43,070 nt of DNA from Deltaproteobacteria bacterium CG03_land_8_20_14_0_80_45_14. Its GTDB lineage: Bacteria; Desulfobacterota; BSN033; UBA1163. This document shows positions 1 through 7,140 of the stretch, in pieces. Every line of letters starts with the position of its first letter. Within the stretch, counting starts at the first letter, position 1. Position numbers and translations under genes: made by a program. The notes below the pieces were generated by a model, which worked only from the letters and a program-made list of their open reading frames with translations, did no database searches and was not told the origin of the DNA. Location: positions 1 to 43,070 of the forward strand of contig PEUO01000073.1 of the NCBI GenBank assembly GCA_002780715.1. The letters run 5' to 3'.

Positions 1-623
1 AGGTCCACAACAACCAAAAGTGTCACCCAATTTTACCCCCTTTTTTAGCTCATGAATAGGTAGCGTGTACACAGCGCTCCTTTGTTCCTCGAAAGCATCA
101 GAGATGTACTTCAAAACGATCAAGGCTAAGATTATATGTGTTTTTACTCGATAAAGTGAGAATGCGGGGAGAGGGAACGTTGTTGACTGAGTTGAATAAG
201 TCATAATATATTTTCATTTTCCTTTCTTGATTGAGCCTTCCTTCTACCTCTCAATCACGTCCCTGAAAAGCTTGTCTTTGCGAAGTTATTTTTCGATCCC
301 GATCTTGAATTCTCTTGCGTCTGTTTCACCCCCCGGAAGTTGACCTATTTATATCAAAAATTCAATTTTATAGCAATTTCCAAATGGTTTCACTCACGGG
401 AGAGTTAGAAGGCACGAGGCAGTAGGAAGAGCGGATGGGGAGATGGGTAGAAACGGAGATGGGGATATAAACTGAGGAGAAATATCCCCTTTGAAGGAGA
501 GGGTCATCTTTGCCTCTGTGGAAATCCTCACAATTCCTTTCCACATTTCACACAAGGGTCACTCCTTTTTTCCAGCCTTATCGGAACTGCCCGAAGCACT
601 TTGAGGAACCCCTCGCAAAAAAT
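1..623. other. Left-edge intergenic region without a recognisable gene
   Basis: No ORF longer than about 60 codons and no recognisable protein family is visible. The stretch holds one copy of a dispersed repeat (annotated separately) and then the terminator of the downstream minus-strand operon. The first 60 bases could be the end of a gene or insertion element lying outside the window, but nothing proves it. Confidence 0.6.
331..450 (+). repeat. Dispersed intergenic repeat, copy 1
   Basis: The start (ccccggaagttgacctattt, then an AT-rich tract and tatagcaatttcc) recurs at 40219-40270. The second half (gggagagttagaagg, then ggcagtaggaagagcggatg) recurs at 4166-4300. Copy 2 has about 60 extra bases in the middle. 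No ORF or transposase is attached, so this looks like a non-autonomous or decayed element confined to accessory spacers. Confidence 0.7.
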
Positions 624-661
624 CAAACAAAAAAAACCCCCATTCTATAGAAAAGATGGGG
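624..661 (-). terminator. Rho-independent terminator of the XRE-ImmA/PIN operon
   Basis: On the minus strand CCCCAT and ATGGGG form a stem around a 12-nt loop, followed by an uninterrupted run of U residues. It lies 40 bases past the stop of the PIN-like gene, so it ends that operon. Confidence 0.8.
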
Positions 662-700
662 TCCATTTTACCCACTGCCCATAAAAACTTTCCTTTTTTC

Positions 701-1282
701 TTAACTGCCAGGATAATTCCGATGGGTAAGTTTTTTGAATTTCCTTATTTGTCTATCAGGTTGTGGATCCTCATTATTTATTTTCCAATCAGCAAGGTAA
801 CTGTGAACTTCATCGCTCCACGTTATTAATCTTTTCTCTATCCACCTATTAAGCATTCCCAGGGGAGATATGTTACCCTTAAATTCCTCTTTGAATTCCT
901 TTAAAGCGAAATCCACTAAGTTTTGATCCCCAGTTGTCATTCTGTAGCCGTTTGCCAGGGCATAAGAGAGAAATATTTTATCGACAAAACTTAAATCAAA
1001 TGGGTGTCCCGTCTTTTCGTTTATCGCAACGTTGCGGATAAGATAATGGATCGCATCAAAATATCGTTTAAGACGTTCATCAGTGGCAAAGCTGTTTGGC
1101 AAACAACGGATTTTATCTTTATACTGGTTTCTCCATGGATACTTTTGGGAAAATTTTGTAGTTCTAAAAATCTCATCACGCACCTGATGGATTGTGCGAC
1201 ATTGGAACTGGTCCCCAGTAAACATTCCTGGAACTATACGGATTAGCATTAATATACTTGAGGTATCGCATAAGGTATCCAT
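701..1282 (-). CDS. PIN-like domain protein, putative toxin
   Basis: The 193-residue protein has a PIN-like layout: an N-terminal acidic strand (LCDTSSIL, Asp6), a mid-protein Glu/Asp helix (SFVDKIFLSYAL) and a second acidic motif (MTTGDQNLVDFA). PIN proteins are metal-dependent RNases, and many are toxins. It starts 6 bases after the stop of the XRE-ImmA/IrrE gene and shares its terminator, so the two are almost certainly co-transcribed. Pairing of XRE/ImmA-IrrE regulators with PIN-like proteins (for example DUF4411) is a known predicted toxin-antitoxin arrangement. I infer the toxin role from this context; the domain call itself is moderate because the sequence is divergent. Confidence 0.6.
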   Translation of the reverse strand: MDTLCDTSSILMLIRIVPGMFTGDQFQCRTIHQVRDEIFRTTKFSQKYPWRNQYKDKIRCLPNSFATDERLKRYFDAIHYLIRNVAINEKTGHPFDLSFVDKIFLSYALANGYRMTTGDQNLVDFALKEFKEEFKGNISPLGMLNRWIEKRLITWSDEVHSYLADWKINNEDPQPDRQIRKFKKLTHRNYPGS

Positions 1283-1288
1283 TTAGCA

Positions 1289-2386
1289 TCAACTGCAATG
1301 AATCATCCTTTTCCATTCATCAAGCACTTCTCTTCCATCAAGACTGTTTTCCAAGGAAAGCCATTCTGCCATCTTTCTCGTTGTGACATTGTTAATTTGA
1401 TTTGAAACAATCTCGAAGAAAATCGGAGTTAGACTTTGAAGATTCTTGATGTAGCACTTGGGGTCCTGGTCTTCGAACAAAATTTCTCCGACAGACGGGA
1501 ACTCTTTCTTAAGATTTGCATTGGCACCAGCCACATTCAGGTCAAAAGGTGGGAATAGTTTCTTTAACTGTTCAGCAATTCCAAAAACTGAATGGCCGTT
1601 TGCTGCTGAAAATTCTTTGAGAAGATTAATTTGGTGAGAGTTTGGTCTCCCCTCAATAGCCTTGTGGACGATCTCGACATATTCAAGTGGAAATTGAACA
1701 TCGCCCGCTACAGAGTCACAAAAATCTTCCTCCTCTTGATCATAAGAATTGATACCCCTTTCATCCCGAATCGCATGGATTGTCTCATGGAGAAGAGGGA
1801 AGATAAGATCCAGGACATTTGTATCGTTGTCCACAAATACCACCCTATGATTATGAATTTTGCAGCAAAAAGCATAACCCTTTACGCTATCGGGAAAGTT
1901 ACGAAATATGATGACGATCTTAAGGTTCGCTAAGAGGTCAAAACAATGCCTATAATCCATTGGTTTGTCAGCTTCTGTCTTGGCAAGCCCCCTAAGCTGA
2001 CCGGCCATTTCGACTGCACTTTTTGGATCTCTCCTATTGATTCTTAGAATAGGGACAAGTCCAGGAGGAGGGGCAAACCTAAATAGATTTTCATATTCTC
2101 TTGCCATGTCCCTTGAATCTTGTTCCATGGCAGGCGTAACCTTTGCAACTCCTCTCTTTCTATGCAGAGGCACTGATATTTCTTCAGACACTTCATTGGG
2201 AAAAAAGTAGCCAGGATTAATGTCTAACGTGGTGCTGAGCCGAATTAAATGAGATCCTTTAGGAACCTGTCCCTTTATCCAGTCATTTACGGTCTGCCTG
2301 GATACATTTAGGAGATCAGCCAATTTAATTAAAGTAACTCCTCTTTCGTGGGCAAGGATTTTTAATTTAGCTCCATCCCAACTCAT
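1289..2386 (-). CDS. XRE-family regulator fused to ImmA/IrrE metallopeptidase
   Basis: The N-terminal ~60 residues form a helix-turn-helix (LADLLNVSRQTVNDWIKG). The middle carries the zinc-peptidase signature of ImmA/IrrE proteins (LLHETIHAIRDE, an HEXXH-type motif) with a downstream acidic segment (EEEDFCDSVAGD). ImmA/IrrE proteins cleave or bind repressors and act as antitoxin/regulator in XRE-COG2856 modules. The ORF track starts at a GTG, but ATG at 2386 sits 8 bases behind AGGAGG and is the better start. It is the first gene of a two-gene operon with the PIN-like gene. By analogy with the family it probably represses its own promoter. Confidence 0.8.
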   Translation of the reverse strand: MSWDGAKLKILAHERGVTLIKLADLLNVSRQTVNDWIKGQVPKGSHLIRLSTTLDINPGYFFPNEVSEEISVPLHRKRGVAKVTPAMEQDSRDMAREYENLFRFAPPPGLVPILRINRRDPKSAVEMAGQLRGLAKTEADKPMDYRHCFDLLANLKIVIIFRNFPDSVKGYAFCCKIHNHRVVFVDNDTNVLDLIFPLLHETIHAIRDERGINSYDQEEEDFCDSVAGDVQFPLEYVEIVHKAIEGRPNSHQINLLKEFSAANGHSVFGIAEQLKKLFPPFDLNVAGANANLKKEFPSVGEILFEDQDPKCYIKNLQSLTPIFFEIVSNQINNVTTRKMAEWLSLENSLDGREVLDEWKRMIHCS

Positions 2387-2412
2387 GCAGTTCACCTCCT
2401 CTTTTTAGGAAA

Positions 2413-2439
2413 CTTATACCCTTTTTGTGAAAATGTCAA
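2413..2439 (-). promoter_or_regulatory. Candidate sigma-70 promoter of the XRE-ImmA/PIN operon
   Basis: On the minus strand TTGACA is followed after 15 bases by TATAAG, about 26 bases before the start codon. The spacer is shorter than ideal. The flanks contain related GTAAAGTTTTC / TATAAGTTTCC strings that could be an operator for the XRE protein. Confidence 0.5.
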
Positions 2440-3065
2440 GAAAACTTTACATTATTCAGCTTGGGAATGCAAGAATCTTGTGTTTGGGCCCTTAATTTGA
2501 GGAATTCTTGAACCAATTCTATCTAAAAATATTATTAATTTCTTAATGTTAAGACGGGTACGGAATCAAAAGAGAGGCGGGTTCAACAGAATGCTTAGAA
2601 TGGGTCTCGGCCTTGGCGGTCTGTCCCTAAGCCTTTTGATTTTGCTTAGTTGCAGCGAATTCTTTGTGATATATTAAGCGTGCTATAATTACGGTATTCT
2701 CTTAAATATGACACACGCAATATATTTATCTTGACGGAAGTATCTCCTTGATCTTCTGACTTCCAGGGCAGGATGCTCACAATGTCCTCTGGGATCTCGC
2801 CTACCAAGCTCACCGGCGCTGTGCCCTTGCCCTCACAAAATGTAACGAGAAGGATGAGATGTTGACCCCTCTATAAGATAGAGCGGGTTGAAGTGTTGAT
2901 GTGACCCATAAGGAAGATTCGACTTTCCAAGACGGCCCTCACCTTGTCACCTTTGTCTTGAAATACCGCTGTCGTACTTATATATTTTCACCAAAACACA
3001 ACCAACGGATATTCCCCAGATTGATGTCCTGATAATTTCAAATATCTCGAGATCGGAGACAAGCT
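2440..3065. other. Intergenic region, no confident gene
   Basis: The 626-base spacer between the divergent XRE operon and the 3066 gene has no ORF with recognisable homology. A tiny lipoprotein-like reading frame lies at 2591-2677. The section around 2740-2960 is more GC-rich and could be a decayed gene, but I cannot identify it. Confidence 0.5.
2591..2677 (+). CDS. Tiny lipoprotein-signal-like ORF (28 aa), possible remnant
   Basis: From ATG at 2591 the frame encodes a hydrophobic leader ending in a lipobox-like LLSC, then stops seven residues later. It resembles the signal peptide of a lipoprotein whose body has been lost, or a very small lipoprotein. There is no good ribosome-binding site, so this may be chance. 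Confidence 0.2.
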   Translation: MLRMGLGLGGLSLSLLILLSCSEFFVIY

Positions 3066-3938
3066 ATGAACGAGCGCACTGAAATCTATGAACGTGAGAA
3101 ACTCTACGAAGAGGTCTGGAAGGAGCCTGTGCTGGTCGTCGCCAAGCGCTACCGCGTTTCCAACGTCGCCTTAGCAAAGGCCTGTCGGAAACTCGCTGTG
3201 CCCCTTCCGCCACGCGGATACTGGGCCAGAATCCGAGCCGGACAGAAGGCACTCCTGCGTCTGCCACTGCCGCTAACTTATGAGAATCCGGCTATCCAAA
3301 CCACCCGTCGGGGACCGGTAAGAACAGGCGCTGCACCCGATAAGGCCACCAACGGGAAAGGTGGAACCAGCCCCGCAAATTCCACCAGGGTACCTGAGAC
3401 GTCCAATAGCCCCTCCAGTTCGGAAGACAAGACAGCAGATAAGAACCGAACCCGGAGGAAGACCTCGCCGAAGGAATTCCCGGAATACCTTTATTGCACC
3501 ATCGACGGCTGGCAGCGTACATTTCGATTCGGGGTCAACCGTTTCCGGCCGATCAAAGGACTCCAAGATGAGGAAGAAGCGTACGACGAATGGGATCATC
3601 TACAGGTTTTTGCAACCGTCCGATATCACCACAAGCCTCGTAAGGGAAGAAAGAGAACCGGTCAACACGTCGAGCTATGGGTTCACCCGACACACGTTCC
3701 AAGAACAGACTGGCGGGATGATCCAGAGGCCGTCGGCGGCGTGTGGACGGAGCAGGGACGATTGTTCGGGACCCTTTCCATTCCGGCGGACGCGTTCTAT
3801 TCACTCTTCCCGTGCCTGGTCTCAAACCACTTCAAAGAACTCGAACTCAGGATCCTGCGGATGCATTACCGACAGGGGGACATCGATGGAATCAGATTCG
3901 CTCCGAAAGAGACGCCGATGGAAGACCTGCTCGAATAG
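3066..3938 (+). CDS. Hypothetical protein with HTH-like N-terminus
   Basis: This is a 290-residue soluble protein. The first ~65 residues (EEVWKEPVLVVAKRYRVSNV, then a PPRGYWARIRAG motif) look like the short DNA-binding module seen at the start of many plasmid and island hypothetical proteins. Residues ~85-130 are a low-complexity Ser/Thr/Lys linker. The C-terminal half, from about residue 138, has no family I recognise. The gene is noticeably more GC-rich than the housekeeping genes and stands alone between spacers with repeats, which suggests horizontal transfer. Function unknown. Confidence 0.65.
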   Translation: MNERTEIYEREKLYEEVWKEPVLVVAKRYRVSNVALAKACRKLAVPLPPRGYWARIRAGQKALLRLPLPLTYENPAIQTTRRGPVRTGAAPDKATNGKGGTSPANSTRVPETSNSPSSSEDKTADKNRTRRKTSPKEFPEYLYCTIDGWQRTFRFGVNRFRPIKGLQDEEEAYDEWDHLQVFATVRYHHKPRKGRKRTGQHVELWVHPTHVPRTDWRDDPEAVGGVWTEQGRLFGTLSIPADAFYSLFPCLVSNHFKELELRILRMHYRQGDIDGIRFAPKETPMEDLLE

Positions 3939-4165
3939 ACCAGGAAGTCAGGTACAGTTAAGAGTGGCCCCTCTTGAGCAGAATAATATGCTCTGCCCCC
4001 TTGAAGACCGGAAAGCAAATTGCCTTGTTGGGAGCGCTCGACGGCCAATATCTACTGATCCTTTTCAATAACTAAGAAACCTCCCGATCCAATACTATCA
4101 GAGATACGCGATGACCACCAGTCGAGCTTTCGTCGCCTGGACGGGATCGTATCTCCTGGATCTCC

Positions 4166-4300
4166 TATAGCAATTTTCAAATGGTTCCACTCGCGGGAGA
4201 GTTAGAAGGCCCTCCTGCGCTAACCTCCTACGCCGAGGCTACGGAGGTCAAGAAGCTTCGGCGGGTAAACAGGAGGCAGTAGGAAGAGCGGATGGGGAGA
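4166..4300 (+). repeat. Dispersed intergenic repeat, copy 2 (with internal insert)
   Basis: It matches the second half of copy 1: tatagcaattttcaaatggt, cgggagagttagaagg, then aggcagtaggaagagcggat. Between gttagaaggc and aggcagtagg it has about 60 additional bases containing gccgaggctacgg and gaagcttcggcggg, which look like a small palindromic element inserted into the repeat. Confidence 0.65.
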
Positions 4301-4592
4301 TCGGGAGACGAACTGAGACTGAAGGCAGGAAGTAGTAAGCAGTAATCAATGATCAGTGAGCAGCAACCATAAAGGAGCGGAAACGAAAGGTCGCCCCCCC
4401 TTGGTGTCGGATTTTATTGTCAGGAAGAGAATCCGATTTCCTTATTTCGATCAATTGCTCGGCTGGTCTTTAAAGTAATCCAAACCAATTGCGGATCCCG
4501 GAATGCGGATTGCGGATTTCTGAATCCGAAAGATGAAACCTGGAATTTGAAATTACCGTTGATCATCAATCCGGAGCAATCGCTGGGCGTCA

Positions 4593-4640
4593 CCCGTCAG
4601 ACAAGCTCAGGGCATGCCCGTTCGGCAAGCTCAGGGCATG
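4593..4640 (+). repeat. Tandem 24-bp duplication
   Basis: Two adjacent 24-base units (cccgtcagacaagctcaggg + catg and cccgttcggcaagctcaggg + catg) differ at three positions. The core caagctcagggcatg is of the type found in small mobile intergenic repeats. Confidence 0.7.
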
Positions 4641-4751
4641 CTTTTGGGGAAGCACATTATCAATGGCGGATTGCGGAATGTGGAATTTTGAGGCTGAATT
4701 TTACATTCAGTATTCCTGGGCCGCCCCACGGAGAGTCTGATTATTGCTATG

Positions 4752-4772
4752 TGATAGCATTTTGTGCTATCA
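4752..4772. promoter_or_regulatory. Palindromic operator upstream of hicAB
   Basis: TGATAGCA-TTTTG-TGCTATCA is a perfect 8-bp inverted repeat ending 9 bases before the hicA start. HicB antitoxins typically bind such palindromes over their own promoter, so autoregulation is inferred. Confidence 0.65.
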
Positions 4773-4781
4773 TAATAATCA

Positions 4782-5036
4782 ATGAAGGCAAAACATCGCC
4801 GGACACTCGAAGCCATCTTCTCGACGCCGACCCGCGGAGGTATCGTCTTTTCAGACATCGAGGGGCTGATTCGCGCCCTGGGCGGAGAAGTCCGCGAAGG
4901 GGAGGGATCACGGGTTGTCTTTGAGCTGAAACGCAGCCGTAAGTATTTACATCGCCCCCACCCGGGGAAAGAGTCGAAAAAGTATCAGATTGAAGAACTG
5001 CGGGAGTGGTTCGATAAACTGGAGGTTAGACCATGA
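4782..5036 (+). CDS. hicA: HicA-family toxin (mRNA interferase-like)
   Basis: The 84-residue protein has the double-stranded-RNA-binding-like fold pattern of HicA: residues 1-20 carry the KHRRTLEAIF start typical of this subgroup, and the motif GSRVVFEL is followed by HRPHP containing the catalytic His. HicA toxins cleave mRNA and are neutralised by HicB. The last four bases overlap the hicB start (ATGA), so the genes are translationally coupled. The toxin-first order is normal for hicAB. Confidence 0.88.
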   Translation: MKAKHRRTLEAIFSTPTRGGIVFSDIEGLIRALGGEVREGEGSRVVFELKRSRKYLHRPHPGKESKKYQIEELREWFDKLEVRP

Positions 5037-5374
5037 TGAATGTGATGACATACAAAGGCTACAAAGCCCGCGTCGAGTTCGATCCGCGTGACAACATCTT
5101 TGTGGGACGGGTTTTGGGAATTGAAGACGGCATCAGTTTTCATGGCACGACAGTCGCAGCCCTCAAAGAGAGTTTCGCAGCTGCCATAAATCACTATCTT
5201 GCCGACTGCAAAGCCATGTGCCGCAAGCCGGAAAAACCGGCATCGGGGAAACTCATGCTTCGCATCGCACCGGAGATCCATACCAAGGCCCTTGTGATGG
5301 CCCGAGCATCGGGCAAAAGCCTGAACCAATGGGCGACCGAGGTGCTCGCCAAGGCTGCCCATTCGACGCGGTAA
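5033..5374 (+). CDS. hicB: HicB-family antitoxin
   Basis: The 113-residue protein has the partially degraded RNase H-like HicB N-domain (YKGYKARVEFDPRDNIFVGR, then FHGTTVAALKESF) and a C-terminal ribbon-helix-helix-type DNA-binding segment (LRIAPEIHTKALVMARASGK). It should bind HicA and repress the hicAB promoter. Translation may start at ATG 5033 or at the next in-frame ATG 5036; both overlap hicA. Confidence 0.88.
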   Translation: MMNVMTYKGYKARVEFDPRDNIFVGRVLGIEDGISFHGTTVAALKESFAAAINHYLADCKAMCRKPEKPASGKLMLRIAPEIHTKALVMARASGKSLNQWATEVLAKAAHSTR

Positions 5375-5536
5375 GGCGGACAGAAGAGGAGAGAAGACTA
5401 TCTTCCCATCAGAAGGCCAATAACGAAAGCCGTTGCGTCTAGTAATCCCTGCAACTCCCAATTTGATTTTGGCTTGCCGACCTCAGCCAGCTTCAAGGCG
5501 CGGTCGGTGAGTTCCTTTTCTTATCGCCTCACAAAA

Positions 5537-6029
5537 ATGACCACTGGCCGGACATGGGATGCGCTTCCCTGCGACAGATTCACGGAAAGGGACATCGATC
5601 GGAAAGCTGTGAAGGACTAATCCCCGGTTGGCCCATGCATTTTATCGGGCGCGACTGATTGAGCATTGGGGAACGGGTACTTTGCGGATCATTCGTGCCT
5701 GTGAAGGATCTGACATTAAGGTGAAGTTCTCGATTCAGGCCGGTTCATTTGTTGTTCGCCTTCTGAAAAAACACCCCATCCCCCTTGAGGGGGTCGTTGA
5801 AAAGGTCGGTAAAAGGGTCGGTGAAAGGGTCGGTAAAAGGCTTTCTGCAAGACAGCAGGAAATTCTCAATCTCATTCAGCTTGATCCAAGAATTTCCGCG
5901 AAACGGATTGCATCCGAGATTGGGATTTCAACGAGGAAAACGGCGGATCAACTGCGGAAGCTCCAGATTGGAGGTTTTCTGCGCAGAGTCGGCCCCCGTC
6001 GTGGAGGTCACTGGAAAGTCCAGCCATGA
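5537..6029 (+). pseudogene. Decayed AlbA_2/ATP-binding transcriptional regulator
   Basis: Two pieces of one family are visible in different frames. From 5537 a short frame reads TTGRTWDALPCDRF and then ERDID, like the middle of ATP-binding proteins of the AlbA_2/HATPase_c_4 group. From about 5613 another frame gives HAFYRARLIEHWGTGTLR, their conserved C-terminal part, then a Val-Gly-Lys repeat (VEKVGKRVGERVGKRL) and a winged-helix end. The ATPase core and N-terminus are missing. The 5628 ORF in the track (TTG start) is therefore the tail of a pseudogene, not a complete gene. Confidence 0.7.
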
Positions 6030-6085
6030 GCTTGTCCCTCATGGGTCCAGAGAACGTTTGGAGAACGTAATTTCAGGGAGATCAA

Positions 6086-6125
6086 AAATAAAAAGCCCTT
6101 TAAAAACAAGGGCTTTTCTTTTTCA
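6086..6125 (-). terminator. Terminator of ssrA
   Basis: AAAAGCCCTT and AAGGGCTTTT form a long stem around a 7-base loop, with A/T tracts on both sides. It begins four bases past the tmRNA CCA end on the minus strand. Confidence 0.85.
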
Positions 6126-6128
6126 AAT

Positions 6129-6484
6129 TGGTGGAGGCGGCGGGAATCGAACCCGCGTCCGGAAACCTTCCGACAGAACATCTACATACATAGCCTGTGT
6201 TTTAAATTCGCCCTTCCAAACTCCCACAGGCAGGATCTCAGAAGGACTATCTTATGGAGATTCGCCCCTCACCCTATAAGCGTCGGGGAGAGACTATCCT
6301 GTTTTTCTGACATCCCGTCCTGCCCTACAGGAAAGAACAGGGGGGACGCCTAGCTGCGCTTAGGCAGCCAGGGCATAATCGTAGTTGGTTGCGATTATGT
6401 TTATTCCCATTTGTTTTACGAGCCAATGGGACCTCGGTATGCAGCCCTGACGTCAACGATCCCCGTCGAACCCTTTTCGCCCCC
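6129..6484 (-). ncRNA. ssrA: tmRNA
   Basis: This is trans-translation RNA of 356 nt. The 5' GGGGGCG pairs with the 3' CGCCUCC followed by ACCA (7-bp acceptor stem with an encoded CCA end), and the T arm has GGGTTCGATTCCC. The tag reading frame begins at a GCA resume codon preceded by ATAATC and encodes ATNYDYALAA before a TAA stop, the usual YALAA-type degradation tag. It releases stalled ribosomes with SmpB. Its 5' end lies inside the smpB reading frame (32 bases of overlap). ORF-track entries through this region are artefacts. Confidence 0.96.
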
Positions 6485-6914
6485 TTTCCATTTCACGTTC
6501 CATGGTTTTCTTCTTGAGGGTCTCCCTCTTATCGAAGAGCTTCTTTCCCTTTGCGAGAGCGAGATCCACCTTAACCTTTCCATTGACAAAGTAAAGCTTG
6601 ACCGGAATCAGCGTATATCCCCTCTGCTCCACTTTGCCAATGAGGCGTTTGATCTCCTTTTTGTGAAGGAGGAGTCTCCTCTTCCTCAAAGGGTCGTGAT
6701 TCAATCTGTTAGCCTGGGCATAAGGGCTGATATGAGCATCGACCAGGAAGACCTCGCTCCTTTTGATATCGCCGTAACTATCCCCCAGGTTGACCTTTCC
6801 TTCCCGTAGGGATTTGACCTCAGACCCAAGCAGGGAGATCCCGGCATGGTACGTCTCTTCGATAAAGTAGTTATGAAATGCCTTCTTGTTCTGACAAATC
6901 AACTTTTCGCCCAT
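6453..6914 (-). CDS. smpB: SsrA-binding protein SmpB
   Basis: SmpB binds tmRNA and brings it to stalled ribosomes. The 153-residue sequence has the standard OB-fold core (KKAFHNYFIEETYHAGISLL, GSEVKSLREGKVNLGDSY, PYAQANRLNHDPLRKRRLLL) and the basic C-terminal tail (LALAKGKKLFDKRETLKKK). The last ~10 codons, including the stop, are also the first 32 bases of ssrA, so the C-terminus GRKGFDGDR is dictated by the tmRNA acceptor and D-arm region. smpB and ssrA are probably one transcript processed at the tmRNA 5' end. Confidence 0.96.
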   Translation of the reverse strand: MGEKLICQNKKAFHNYFIEETYHAGISLLGSEVKSLREGKVNLGDSYGDIKRSEVFLVDAHISPYAQANRLNHDPLRKRRLLLHKKEIKRLIGKVEQRGYTLIPVKLYFVNGKVKVDLALAKGKKLFDKRETLKKKTMEREMERGRKGFDGDR

Positions 6915-7104
6915 CGATCAAAACCACGCATAGAGCATAGCGATAATAAAGTCAACTAATTAGGTTTATAGGAAAATCACCTTCTTGGCTATCTATATCT
7001 ATTTTAGCGGAAAAATAGATTTAAATCAAAGGATTCCTTTACTCTAACTGCTCTCCTCCCATCGAGTGAAAGGAAAAAGGGGGTCAATTTGCTGGTGGAT
7101 TCTT

Positions 7105-7135
7105 ACGCCATGCCCCATGCGCTATGCGCTCTGCG
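7105..7135 (-). repeat. Short GCGCATAGC-type degenerate repeat
   Basis: A run of gcgcatagcgcatgg-like units on the minus strand lies just upstream of and touching the spacer after the kinase stop region. Related strings occur at 6926-6942 (acgcatagagcatagcg) and 25314-25344 (gcgcagagagcatggcgcat). They look like slippage-prone intergenic repeats rather than regulatory sites. The rest of the 6915-7140 spacer holds only a 9-bp AT-rich stem (6997-7020). Confidence 0.5.
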
Positions 7136-7140
7136 TTCTT

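Larger units (their letters stand above)
3939..4740. other. Intergenic region with repeats, no gene
   Basis: No convincing coding sequence is present. It contains dispersed-repeat copy 2 and a 24-bp tandem duplication (both annotated separately), and ends at the hicAB promoter region. ORF-track entries here have no recognisable homology or ribosome-binding site. Confidence 0.6.

Noticed and set aside
5806-5840. Tandem gtcggtaaaag repeats as a CRISPR-like or iteron array
   Set aside because: They encode the VGKRV-type linker repeats typical of this ATP-binding protein family. No CRISPR array is present anywhere in the window.
5785-6279. 164-residue ORF running through the tmRNA
   Set aside because: It is an artefact: GGGGNRTRVR is the antisense of the tmRNA T arm, a classic false protein.
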